Source: Rhodococcus sp. G-MC3 (GTDB taxonomy: Bacteria; Actinomycetota; Actinomycetes; Mycobacteriales; Mycobacteriaceae). From it: 64,000 bases of DNA. Positions 37,985 to 46,061 of this stretch are shown here, in pieces. The notes under the pieces are model-generated. The model was not told the DNA's origin. It worked only from the letters and a program-made list of their open reading frames with translations, and made no database searches. Every line of letters begins with the position of its first letter. The stretch's first letter is position 1. Where the stretch lies: contig NZ_JASISW010000002.1 in the NCBI RefSeq assembly GCF_030063335.1, positions 62,001-126,000 on the forward strand, in the 5' to 3' direction. Made by a program: the position numbers and the translations under genes.

Positions 37985-40552
37985 ATGACCGGCACCACTA
38001 TCGGAGACATCACAACTCGATTTTCGCCCGGCCGCGAGGGGTACGCGGAAAATGTCAATCCTGAATTGTTTCGGCTCCTCGGCGCGGTAGATCTGGACGT
38101 CGAATACGTCTCGGGAATGGGCACCGAGTTGTACGACGCCTTGGGGCGGACACATCTCGACTTCGCCGGTGCCTATGGCGCGCTTCCCTTCGGCCACAAT
38201 CCTCCGTGCGTCTGGCGTGCGATGGACGAGGTACGCGAACGTGGCGAAGCGGTGTTCGTTCAACCGTCGGTGCTGTTCCCGGCGGGGGAGTTGGCACGCA
38301 GACTGGTGGCGGTTGCACCGTCCGGGCTCGGGCGTGTGACGTTCGTGAACAGCGGCGCCGAGGCGATGGAGATCGCTATCAAGATCGCCAGGTCGGCCAC
38401 TGGCAGGCTCGGGGTTCTGAGTACGCGCAACAGTTTCCACGGCAAGACCCTCGGTGCACTGTCGGCGACCGGAAACAGCGTGTATCAAAACGGATTCGGG
38501 GCGCCCGTTGCCGGCTTCGAGAGCATTGCGTTCGGAGACAGCGGTGCGCTCGATGAGGCGTTGACCGCAGCCCCCGGGGAGTTCGCGGTCTTCGTCGTCG
38601 AGCCGATCCAGGGTGAAGGGGGAGTCGTGGCGCCGCCCGAGGGCTACCTCGCCCGCGTACGGGAAATCTGTACCGCCCACGGCGTTCTCCTGGCCGTCGA
38701 CGAGGTTCAGACCGGGCTTGGGCGGACTGGAAGACTGTTCGCATGTGAGCACGAAGATGTCGTGCCCGACATCCTGGCGTTGGCAAAGGCACTCGGCGGC
38801 GGTGTCCTGCCAAGCGGTGCCGTTCTCTGCAAACCGGAGCTGGTCGGCGAGAGTTTTGCATTGCGCCACACGTCCACGTTCGCGGGTAACGCGCTCACTG
38901 CCCGAGTCGGGATTGCAGTGCTCGACGAGCTCACCGCGAATGAGAGCGCTCTGGTCACTCGGGTGGCCGACGTCGGTGAGATGCTGAAGATGGAATTGCA
39001 GAAGCTTGCGCTGAAGTATCCGACCGTAGTCACCGACGTGCGGGGCAGGGGTCTGCTTCTCGGTGTCGAACTGACCGACGACATCAACTTCGTCGGCAGG
39101 CAAGCATTGCTGGGCTCCATTGCGGTTCAGTTGAATCTAGCCGCAATGATGTCCTCGTATCTATCTGCGGTCGAAGGCATCCGCATTGCGCCGACCTTGT
39201 TCGGTGCTCGTGTGCTTCGGGTCGAGCCGCCTCTCACGGTGACCGACTCCGAATGCCGTCGCCTGGTCGCGGCGCTCGACCGTGCACTCGGATTCGCGGC
39301 GGCGGGCGATCTCATCGGCCTGATCGGCCATCTCCTTGGGAAGGCGCCGAAAAATGCACCGAAGGCCGTGCCGACTACGCCGCGGAGGCGGCCACACGTA
39401 ACGCCGGTCGCGGGCGACCGCTTCTTCGCGTTCATCGCACACCCGTTGGACCTCGACGTGTTCGAGGCATTCGACCCCGAGCTGCGCGAGCTATCGCATT
39501 CCGAACGTGCGGAACTGTTGAACCGCTTCGCTTTCGGTACCTCCGAAGTCAATCCGTCGCCGCTCGTGATCGGCAGCGGCCGGACGGTGTCGGTGCGTGA
39601 CGGAAGTGCGCACGGCACACTGATCGGGCTTCCGTTCACGTCGAAGTCGCTGCTGATGCTCCCTGCCGAAGCAGCCGTCGCCGCGGTCACAGCGGCGGCG
39701 AACCTCGCGTTCGAGCGTGGCGCAGCTGTCGTGGGTCTCGGCGGATACTCGTCCGTGGTCACCGCAAACGGTCTTGCACTCGGTGAGATGGCAGGGGTCC
39801 TCACGACCGGCAACTCGTTCACGGCTGCGGCCAGCATCCGTGCGGTTCGACGAGTGTGCTCGGAGCGAGGAATGGATCTGAAGGACGTTCGGGTAACCAT
39901 CCTGGGTGCGGCCGGTGCCATCGGCCGGACCATCGCTCGGGCATTGGCACCGGACGTCGGCACGGTGACACTCGTCGGGCGTCCGGGCGAGCACGGGCAG
40001 ATAGCGCCCAAGTTGTGGGCTGCCGCAGGCGAAATCGTGGCCGCCGCCCGAGGCGGCTCCGGTGAATTCGCCGCTGCTGCCGAGCGTTCGGGGGGCTCCG
40101 TCGACGACCTGGTCGCCTCCGGGCATCTCGAATTCTTCGATGATCCGGCCGTGGGAGTGGCGCAGGCGCACGTTGTCATTGCCGCAACGTCCGCGCCACG
40201 CTCGCTGATCGATGCAACCGATCTGGCACCGAACGCCATCGTGTGCGATGTGGCGCAGCCGCCGAACATCCCGCACGATGTCGGTCGGATTCGCCGCGAC
40301 GTGACGGTGTTCGACGGCGGCATCGTCCGGTTGCCTGCAGGTTCGGACTTCGGGCTGGAATATGGTCTGGCTCCGGGTCTCACCTACGCCTGCATGGCCG
40401 AAACCATGTTGCTGTCACTGTCGGAGCGCTTCGAGCTGCGCAGTATCGGAACGGCACTCGACAGCTCCAACGTCGAGCAGCTCGGACTCCTTGCCGATCG
40501 CTACGGGTTCGAGTTGGCAGAGGCTACCCGTTGGCGCGAGGCTCAGCGCTAG
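37985..40552 (+). CDS. Class III aminotransferase fused to an acyl-ACP reductase-like domain
   Basis: An 855-residue two-domain protein. Residues about 30-440 are a fold-type I class III aminotransferase: FVNSGAEAMEIAIKIAR, EPIQGEGGV, LAVDEVQTGLGRTG and the PLP lysine at 268 in LALAKALGGG. Residues about 480-855 resemble cyanobacterial long-chain acyl-ACP reductase: VGLGGYSSVV, LTTGNSFTAAASIRAV, a nucleotide-binding ILGAAGAIGRTIA near 639, FDGGIV, and YACMAETMLL with Cys803 at the place of the acyl-accepting cysteine. The fusion could reduce an acyl thioester to the aldehyde and transaminate it to an amine. I chose ATG 37985 (CGGAG upstream). It ends 4 bp into the convergent GNAT gene. Confidence 0.85.
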   Translation: MTGTTIGDITTRFSPGREGYAENVNPELFRLLGAVDLDVEYVSGMGTELYDALGRTHLDFAGAYGALPFGHNPPCVWRAMDEVRERGEAVFVQPSVLFPAGELARRLVAVAPSGLGRVTFVNSGAEAMEIAIKIARSATGRLGVLSTRNSFHGKTLGALSATGNSVYQNGFGAPVAGFESIAFGDSGALDEALTAAPGEFAVFVVEPIQGEGGVVAPPEGYLARVREICTAHGVLLAVDEVQTGLGRTGRLFACEHEDVVPDILALAKALGGGVLPSGAVLCKPELVGESFALRHTSTFAGNALTARVGIAVLDELTANESALVTRVADVGEMLKMELQKLALKYPTVVTDVRGRGLLLGVELTDDINFVGRQALLGSIAVQLNLAAMMSSYLSAVEGIRIAPTLFGARVLRVEPPLTVTDSECRRLVAALDRALGFAAAGDLIGLIGHLLGKAPKNAPKAVPTTPRRRPHVTPVAGDRFFAFIAHPLDLDVFEAFDPELRELSHSERAELLNRFAFGTSEVNPSPLVIGSGRTVSVRDGSAHGTLIGLPFTSKSLLMLPAEAAVAAVTAAANLAFERGAAVVGLGGYSSVVTANGLALGEMAGVLTTGNSFTAAASIRAVRRVCSERGMDLKDVRVTILGAAGAIGRTIARALAPDVGTVTLVGRPGEHGQIAPKLWAAAGEIVAAARGGSGEFAAAAERSGGSVDDLVASGHLEFFDDPAVGVAQAHVVIAATSAPRSLIDATDLAPNAIVCDVAQPPNIPHDVGRIRRDVTVFDGGIVRLPAGSDFGLEYGLAPGLTYACMAETMLLSLSERFELRSIGTALDSSNVEQLGLLADRYGFELAEATRWREAQR

Positions 40553-41196
40553 ACCTGGGTACCGGTTCGTTCCGCCGGCCCGCCGCTCACGCGGGCCGGC
40601 GGGCGGTTCATGCGGTACACGTGTGGTCCTTTCGGTCCGATGGTCGCGGTTCCGGCCTCCTCGAATCCCATTGCGGTCCAGAACGGAATGTTGCCGTCCT
40701 TGCAAATGCCGTAAGTGGTTCGTCCCTGGCTGTCCATGCGATCGAAGATGGTTTTCGTCAACGCTGCGCCGACACCGGAGCGGTGCAGGCTCGGTTCCAC
40801 TCCCAGATAGACCCACAGCACGGCGTCCTCGTTCGGAGCGCCATCGTCCAGCATTCGATCCATCTGAATGCCGGCCCGAACACCGCGCTTCATCGCCCAC
40901 AGCAAATGTGGGCCTGCGACGAGCCCCCGCCACCACGGACCCTGACGCGCTCCGTGTGGATGCCACAGGCTGACGCCGACGATCCGTCCGGCCTGCAACG
41001 CCACATCTGCGCCGCCGACCGGTAGATAGCGGTGCCGAATGAGCGCAGCCATCATTCTCCGCTGCATGGTAGGCCTTCGTTTCTCCTTTGGAAAGAAATA
41101 TCCGCTGACAGGGTCGTCGGATTGGAAGGCGCGGGCCATCATCGCCGACATCTCTCGTATGTCTGCCTTGGTGGCAAGTCTGATATCAACCGACAT
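40549..41196 (-). CDS. GNAT family N-acetyltransferase
   Basis: A 215-residue acyl-CoA N-acyltransferase. The N-terminal SVDIRLATKADIREMSAMMARAF and the acetyl-CoA-binding motif A in WVYLGVEPSLHRSGVGAALTKTIF (RSGVGAAL is the pyrophosphate loop) are clear, with motif B in NIPFWTAMGFEEAG. The layout matches GNAT proteins that acetylate amines or aminoglycosides, and an amine made by the cluster is an attractive but unproven substrate. Start at ATG 41196 overlaps the 3' end of the MMPL gene by 11 bp, so the two are co-transcribed. Confidence 0.88.
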   Translation of the reverse strand: MSVDIRLATKADIREMSAMMARAFQSDDPVSGYFFPKEKRRPTMQRRMMAALIRHRYLPVGGADVALQAGRIVGVSLWHPHGARQGPWWRGLVAGPHLLWAMKRGVRAGIQMDRMLDDGAPNEDAVLWVYLGVEPSLHRSGVGAALTKTIFDRMDSQGRTTYGICKDGNIPFWTAMGFEEAGTATIGPKGPHVYRMNRPPARVSGGPAERTGTQV

Positions 41197-43339
41197 TCTG
41201 AGTGTCCTTGTCTCGGGCGGTGGTATCGGATTCGGGGACAGACTTTTTCGGGTGCAGCCACCAGTTGGCCTCACCCATCAGTGTCACGAGCGCCGGTACG
41301 AGCAGCATTCGGACCACCGTCGCGTCGAGGATCAGCCCAACGATGACGCCGATGCCGAGCAAGCGCATCATCGCCAACTCGGACAGTGAGAACGCCGCCG
41401 TGACGGTGATGAGCAGCAAAGCTGCAGCGGTGACCACGCGCCCTGTCCTGGAGGCGCCGATGCGGACGGCGTCGCGTGTACTCGCGCCTCGATCGTGTGC
41501 TTCGACGATCCGTGAGAGAAGGAAGATCTCGTAGTCGGTGGAGAGCCCGAACACCACTGCAAGTATCAGGATGCTCATCGTCGCTTGAAGTGGACCGCGC
41601 GTGATACCCACCGCACCGGCACCATGCCCGTCGACGAATATCCAGGTCAGTACTCCGAATGTTGCTGCAAGGCTGATCATTGCCATCACGATTGCCTTGA
41701 TGGACAACACGATCGACCGGAACGCAGCGGTGGTCACGACGAATGTTGCGGCGATCATGATGGCGAACATCCAGGGCACGGTGCCGTAGATGGAATCGAT
41801 TCCGTCCTGACTCAGCGCAGTGGGTCCACCGATCATGATGACGGTGCCCTCCGGTGGAGCGATCTCGCGTATCGAATCCACGGTGGCGAGCGCACCCTGC
41901 GTGCGGTCCGGTGATGTCAGAATTGCGCGTACGACGGCATAGTCGTCCGCAACTCCGCCCGGGGCCGCGGCCGCGATGCCGTCGACGTCGCTCACCTCGT
42001 CGACCACCAGTTGGACCGAACGCGAATCCGGCTGCCCGCCGTCGGTCGACTGAATCATCACGGTGACTCCGGAATTGGCGAGGGGAAAGTCCGAGAACAA
42101 TGTGTCCGTAGCGACTCGAGCCGGTGAATCTTGCGGAAGGCCCTTGTGGTCGAGGTCGCCCAGTGTTGCCCCGAACACGGGGGCGCTGAGCAAGGCCAGG
42201 AACGCGATGATCGCGACCGCGACGACGACCGGCCTCCGCATCACTGCCGAGGCCACCGAACCCCAGAATCGTTCTGCGCGTGCGTCACCGCGCTCGATGG
42301 CACCTGAGCGCCAGCTGAGCGAGTTGATTCTGGGGCCGAGCAGCGCAAGCGCAGCGGGAAGTGCTGTGAGAGAGACGAATGCTGCTGCGGCCACTGCTGC
42401 CATACCGCCGTAGCCGAGCGACCGGACCATCGCCTGCGGGAAGATGAGCATTCCGATGAACCCGCACACCAGCAGCAATCCGGAGAAGGCGACGGTTCGG
42501 CCTGCGGTTCTCATGGTGCGACGGACCGCGTCCGCTGTCGATGCACCGTCGCGGATTTCTTCTCGAAAGCGTGTGAGTACGAACAGGCTGTAGTCCACCG
42601 CCATGCCGAGACTGACGAGTGTGGCGATGTTGGTGGCGAAGACACTCACTTCGGTGAACATGGTGAGGACCCGCATCACGGCGAGCGAGCCGAGGATGCT
42701 GAGCCCGCCGATGCACAGCGGTATCGCCGCTGCGGTTACTCCGCCGAAGATCAGCAGCAGCAGCACCATCAACACCGGGAACGTGATGGTCTCGGCGCGA
42801 ATGAGGTCGGCGCGTGCTTCGGTGTTGTACGCGTTGGCGATCACGGAGAATCCGCCGAACTGCACGTCGATTCCGTCGATCGAACGAGCCTCTGCGATAT
42901 CGCGATACGCCTTGATGCGGGTGCCCTCGTCGCCGTTGAACGTCAGCACTGCAAGAGCGGAACGCCGGTCGAACGACACCAACCCCGTTGTGAACGCGGG
43001 TGGCACGTTCCAGTAGGTCGTCGGCGCACGCACGAGCAACCCCGGGTCGATCCGGGCGAGGTTGTCCGCGACGACATCACCGATGTCGTCGACGCCGCGG
43101 CCGTCGGTGGGGGTGTAAACGATGGCAACGTCCGGGACGGTGCGCCCGAATTGCGCGTCGACGATGTCATCGACCTGCGCGGCTTGACTATGGGGATCGG
43201 AGTATCCGCCGAGGCTGAGGGTCGAGACGACTTCGACGCCCCATATGCCCGCGGCGACAATGACCACCACGCATGTCGCGAGGACGTACCGGGCGTGCGT
43301 GATGATGGCGTCGACGACTCGGTCGCGTGCTGTGGACAA
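41186..43339 (-). CDS. MMPL/RND family lipid transporter
   Basis: A 717-residue inner-membrane exporter of the MMPL family, which move lipids and glycolipids to the mycobacterial outer layer. Family features are the first helix (about 19-39), the large external loop, and two blocks of five helices at about 180-350 and 530-690. The conserved GMAVDYSLFVLTRF and GLSTDYEIFLLSRIVE segments hold the paired Asp-Tyr sites that carry protons. The C-terminal cytosolic tail is short. The start is TTG 43339, supported by AAGAGGA upstream. Position beside PKS and GNAT genes suggests export of the cluster product. Confidence 0.92.
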   Translation of the reverse strand: MSTARDRVVDAIITHARYVLATCVVVIVAAGIWGVEVVSTLSLGGYSDPHSQAAQVDDIVDAQFGRTVPDVAIVYTPTDGRGVDDIGDVVADNLARIDPGLLVRAPTTYWNVPPAFTTGLVSFDRRSALAVLTFNGDEGTRIKAYRDIAEARSIDGIDVQFGGFSVIANAYNTEARADLIRAETITFPVLMVLLLLIFGGVTAAAIPLCIGGLSILGSLAVMRVLTMFTEVSVFATNIATLVSLGMAVDYSLFVLTRFREEIRDGASTADAVRRTMRTAGRTVAFSGLLLVCGFIGMLIFPQAMVRSLGYGGMAAVAAAAFVSLTALPAALALLGPRINSLSWRSGAIERGDARAERFWGSVASAVMRRPVVVAVAIIAFLALLSAPVFGATLGDLDHKGLPQDSPARVATDTLFSDFPLANSGVTVMIQSTDGGQPDSRSVQLVVDEVSDVDGIAAAAPGGVADDYAVVRAILTSPDRTQGALATVDSIREIAPPEGTVIMIGGPTALSQDGIDSIYGTVPWMFAIMIAATFVVTTAAFRSIVLSIKAIVMAMISLAATFGVLTWIFVDGHGAGAVGITRGPLQATMSILILAVVFGLSTDYEIFLLSRIVEAHDRGASTRDAVRIGASRTGRVVTAAALLLITVTAAFSLSELAMMRLLGIGVIVGLILDATVVRMLLVPALVTLMGEANWWLHPKKSVPESDTTARDKDTQNVG

Positions 43340-43597
43340 AGCAGAATCCTCTTCGGTCGACGAACGCAGATCTCTCGAATGGCATGCGAAGAATACGAAC
43401 CGTGACGTGGCCTGCCCGGCGGTGACGAACGAGCCCCCTGTGGCGCCGCTGAGCAGCCTCGACGCCGTGACATTACACCGATCTGTGCAGGGCGTCGAGG
43501 GTGCCGACCGGTACGAGGTTCGGCTACGCTATCGGCCACGGCTTGGTCCGGCCTCAGTGGTTGCAAGTCGTTCTCCTCCTTGGTTTTTCGGTCGTCT

Positions 43598-44626
43598 ATG
43601 GTCAACAATTCAACTGCTCCAGGATGGATACACGTGGATCGACATCGAACCCTCTCGTCTACCGCTCGATTCTTCGTCGACGCACTGCCTTCGAGAGTGG
43701 TGACCAACGAGGAGTTGTGCCGCGACCTCGATACGAACGAGAACTGGATCGAGACGAGGACTGGAATCTCGACCAGGCGATTCCTCGAACCGCAGCGTGC
43801 GGCGTCGGACCTTGCGCTCGAAGCCGCGAAACGCGTCCTCGACGAGAGCGGCACTGCTGCAATCGATATCGATGCAATCGTGCTTGCCACGGCGAATCCC
43901 GACCAACCGTTTCCGTCCACGGCCCTCACCGTCGCGCACGGCCTCGGTGCGAGCCGTGCGCTTCCCATCGACCTGACGCAGGCGGCCTGCGCCGGCGGAC
44001 TGTTGGCGTTGGAAGTGGCGTCCACGATGATCGGCAATCGATACAGGACCATCCTCGTGATCGCTGTCGAAGTGTTCTCGCGGCAGACCGATCCGCGAGA
44101 CAGGACCACCAGGGTTTTCTTCGGCGATGCAGCCGGAGCAGCGTTGGTTGTGCAGGAAACTCACGCAGACAGGGGGATTCGGTCGGTGGTGCTCGCCTCC
44201 GAGTTCGACATGTCCGTCGGAATCAGCGGCGGTGGATCGCGCAACCCCTTCACTGTCGATGCGGTCGCTCGCGGCGATCATTACATCTACATGGATGGCC
44301 CGCGCGTGTGGAAATTGGCGACCACATTGCTGCCGGAGGTGGTTCGTCAGTCCGCTGAGGATGCAGGATTGGTTGTGGACGAGATCGACAACTTCGTCTT
44401 TCACCAGGCGAACCGGAACATCATCGAGGATGTGATGGACACGCTCGGTCTCGATCGATCCCGCGCCCTCATCACGCTCGACAAACTTGGAAATACGGGA
44501 GCAGCGAGTATTTTCACAGTTCTCGCGCAGCTGTCGCGCGAGGGCAAGATCGGCGCAGGAAAAGTGACGGTGATCGCGGCAATCGGTGCAGGGTTCATCT
44601 GGGGTGCAATGGTGCTGGTTCACTGA
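43598..44626 (+). CDS. Ketosynthase III (FabH-like) condensing enzyme
   Basis: A 342-residue thiolase-fold enzyme of the FabH/KAS III group. The catalytic triad is visible: Cys in TQAACAGGLLAL, His in FVFHQANRNII and Asn in KLGNTGAAS. FabH normally condenses acyl-CoA with malonyl-ACP to start chains; homologues in secondary metabolism also transfer acyl groups or start polyketides. The usual fabH neighbours are absent. Start is uncertain: ATG 43598 is used here, but GTG 43634, with GGATGGAT upstream, would give a length closer to the family. It is divergent from the MMPL gene across about 260 bp that contains no gene. Confidence 0.88.
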   Translation: MVNNSTAPGWIHVDRHRTLSSTARFFVDALPSRVVTNEELCRDLDTNENWIETRTGISTRRFLEPQRAASDLALEAAKRVLDESGTAAIDIDAIVLATANPDQPFPSTALTVAHGLGASRALPIDLTQAACAGGLLALEVASTMIGNRYRTILVIAVEVFSRQTDPRDRTTRVFFGDAAGAALVVQETHADRGIRSVVLASEFDMSVGISGGGSRNPFTVDAVARGDHYIYMDGPRVWKLATTLLPEVVRQSAEDAGLVVDEIDNFVFHQANRNIIEDVMDTLGLDRSRALITLDKLGNTGAASIFTVLAQLSREGKIGAGKVTVIAAIGAGFIWGAMVLVH

Positions 44627-44655
44627 CCTGACCTGACCTGACCTGACCTGACCTG
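44626..44655. repeat. Six tandem ACCTG pentamers
   Basis: Six perfect ACCTG units follow the TGA of the ketosynthase III gene directly. This is the simplest tandem repeat in the window and lies between convergent genes. Confidence 0.95.
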
Positions 44656-44664
44656 AAACACCTG

Positions 44665-44705
44665 AATGGTCCATTCATGCTGTCGGGTAACATGAATGGA
44701 CCATT
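44665..44705. terminator. Perfect 15-bp inverted repeat between convergent genes
   Basis: AATGGTCCATTCATG (44665-44679) and CATGAATGGACCATT (44691-44705) are perfectly complementary with an 11-base spacer. A two-way terminator is the simplest role. Each arm also contains a TGAATGG-N-CCATT half-palindrome of the kind bound by TetR-type regulators. Confidence 0.7.
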
Positions 44706-44716
44706 ACAGCGGTGTG

Positions 44717-46060
44717 CTACAGCTGCTCCAATACCCCCGCCACCTCGGTGATCGCTCGATCGATCTGCTCGACCGTGTGCTCACTGGAGACGAACAGCCT
44801 CAACCGCTCCTCGCCCGCAGGCACCGACGGATACGTGATGGCATTGAGGTTGATCCCCGCATCGAGCAGAGTGACGGCCGCGATCACCGCTTTCTGGGTG
44901 TCCCCGACGATGATCGGCAGAATGGGGGTCCCCTCGGCCAATCCTGTGTGTAGACCGAGTGATTGCGCCTGAGCGAATGCCCGTTTCGCGTTGGATTGCA
45001 ACCGAGCAACGCGATCCGGTTCGGCATCGATGATGTCGAGTGCGGTGAGTGCAGCGGCGATCGACGCGGGCGCAGGGGCCGTTGCGAACATACTCAGCCC
45101 CGGCGCCGAATACTTGAACGCGCGGATCAACTCACGGCTACCGGCAACGAACCCCCCGACGCTGCCGAGTGCCTTCGACATGGTTCCCATCCATACGTCG
45201 ACGGCGTCACCGTCGAGGCCGTACAGATCGCGGATTCCGTGGCCGTGTTCGCCGAGCACACCGAAGGCATGGGCCTCGTCGATCATCACCGCGCAGTCGT
45301 ACTGGCGAGCGACTGCAATCAACTGCGGCAGCAGAGCGACGTCGCCGTCCATGCTGTAGTGACTTTCGAGAATTACGAGTGCACGCTTGAAGCTGCCGCG
45401 TGACATCTTGAGGATCGCTTCGAGCGCGGCCGGATCGTTGTGCCGGAACGTCACCCGGCGGCACCCTGCCCATTCGGTGCCGGAGACGATGCTGCTGTGC
45501 ACCAACGCGTCGCATACCGCAAGGTCACCCTGGCCGAGCAGGTATCCGACCGCCGCTGCGTTGGTGAGGTACCCACTCGTTGTGATCACTGCGTCGTCGA
45601 CGTCGTAAATTCCCGCGATTCGTGACTCGAAGTCCGCGTACAACGGGATCTCTCCCGACACGATGCGACTGGCGGAGACGGAGGTTCCGTATCGATCGAT
45701 CGCGTCCTTGGCGGCGTCGGCGAGGCGGGTGTCTGCGCTGAGCCCCAGGTAGTTGAAACTCCCGAAGTTGATCATGTCGCGATCGAGTTGCCTGATGATC
45801 GGGCCACTCTTGCCCTCGTGCGGCAGGTACAGCGGATTGGGTACACCCAAACCGCTGAACATCGCGTCCACACCGTCGAACTGCGCGACGGTCGAGACGA
45901 TATCCGGATGGTCCAGCAAACCGTGCGCTCCAGTCTTGGCAACCGTGACCGCAGGACTGGACGAAGCGACCGCCGCGGGACCCGGATCCTCGAGCGGAAC
46001 CGTCGAATACCCGGTCCTGGACAGAAGTCGCCTGGCTATCTCACGCGAGTCAGTGGTCAT
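44717..46060 (-). CDS. Alpha-oxoamine synthase (class I/II PLP enzyme, BioF/SPT-like)
   Basis: A 447-residue PLP enzyme that, by family, condenses an acyl thioester with an amino acid with loss of CO2 to give an alpha-amino ketone. Motifs: INFGSFNYLGLSADTRL, GTSVSASRIVSGEIPLY, DEAHAFGVLGEHGHG and the PLP lysine in GTMSKALGSVGGF. BioF itself uses pimeloyl-thioester and alanine; serine palmitoyltransferase uses serine. The specificity here cannot be read. ATG at 46058-46060 lies one base after the PKS stop, with GGAGG upstream, so expression is coupled. An N-terminal extension of 70 residues (TGYSTVPLEDPGPAAVASSS) is not in BioF. In biotin synthesis the neighbours would be bio genes, which are absent. 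Confidence 0.9.
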   Translation of the reverse strand: MTTDSREIARRLLSRTGYSTVPLEDPGPAAVASSSPAVTVAKTGAHGLLDHPDIVSTVAQFDGVDAMFSGLGVPNPLYLPHEGKSGPIIRQLDRDMINFGSFNYLGLSADTRLADAAKDAIDRYGTSVSASRIVSGEIPLYADFESRIAGIYDVDDAVITTSGYLTNAAAVGYLLGQGDLAVCDALVHSSIVSGTEWAGCRRVTFRHNDPAALEAILKMSRGSFKRALVILESHYSMDGDVALLPQLIAVARQYDCAVMIDEAHAFGVLGEHGHGIRDLYGLDGDAVDVWMGTMSKALGSVGGFVAGSRELIRAFKYSAPGLSMFATAPAPASIAAALTALDIIDAEPDRVARLQSNAKRAFAQAQSLGLHTGLAEGTPILPIIVGDTQKAVIAAVTLLDAGINLNAITYPSVPAGEERLRLFVSSEHTVEQIDRAITEVAGVLEQL

Positions 46061-46061
46061 C

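Noticed and set aside
37817-39103. A 428-codon minus-strand frame opposite the aminotransferase fusion
   Set aside because: It overlaps a clear class III aminotransferase on the plus strand and shows no family motif.
44717-46060. Annotation of the PLP enzyme as BioF (8-amino-7-oxononanoate synthase)
   Set aside because: No bioA, bioD or bioB gene is near, and the gene is coupled to a PKS. The general oxoamine synthase call is safer.
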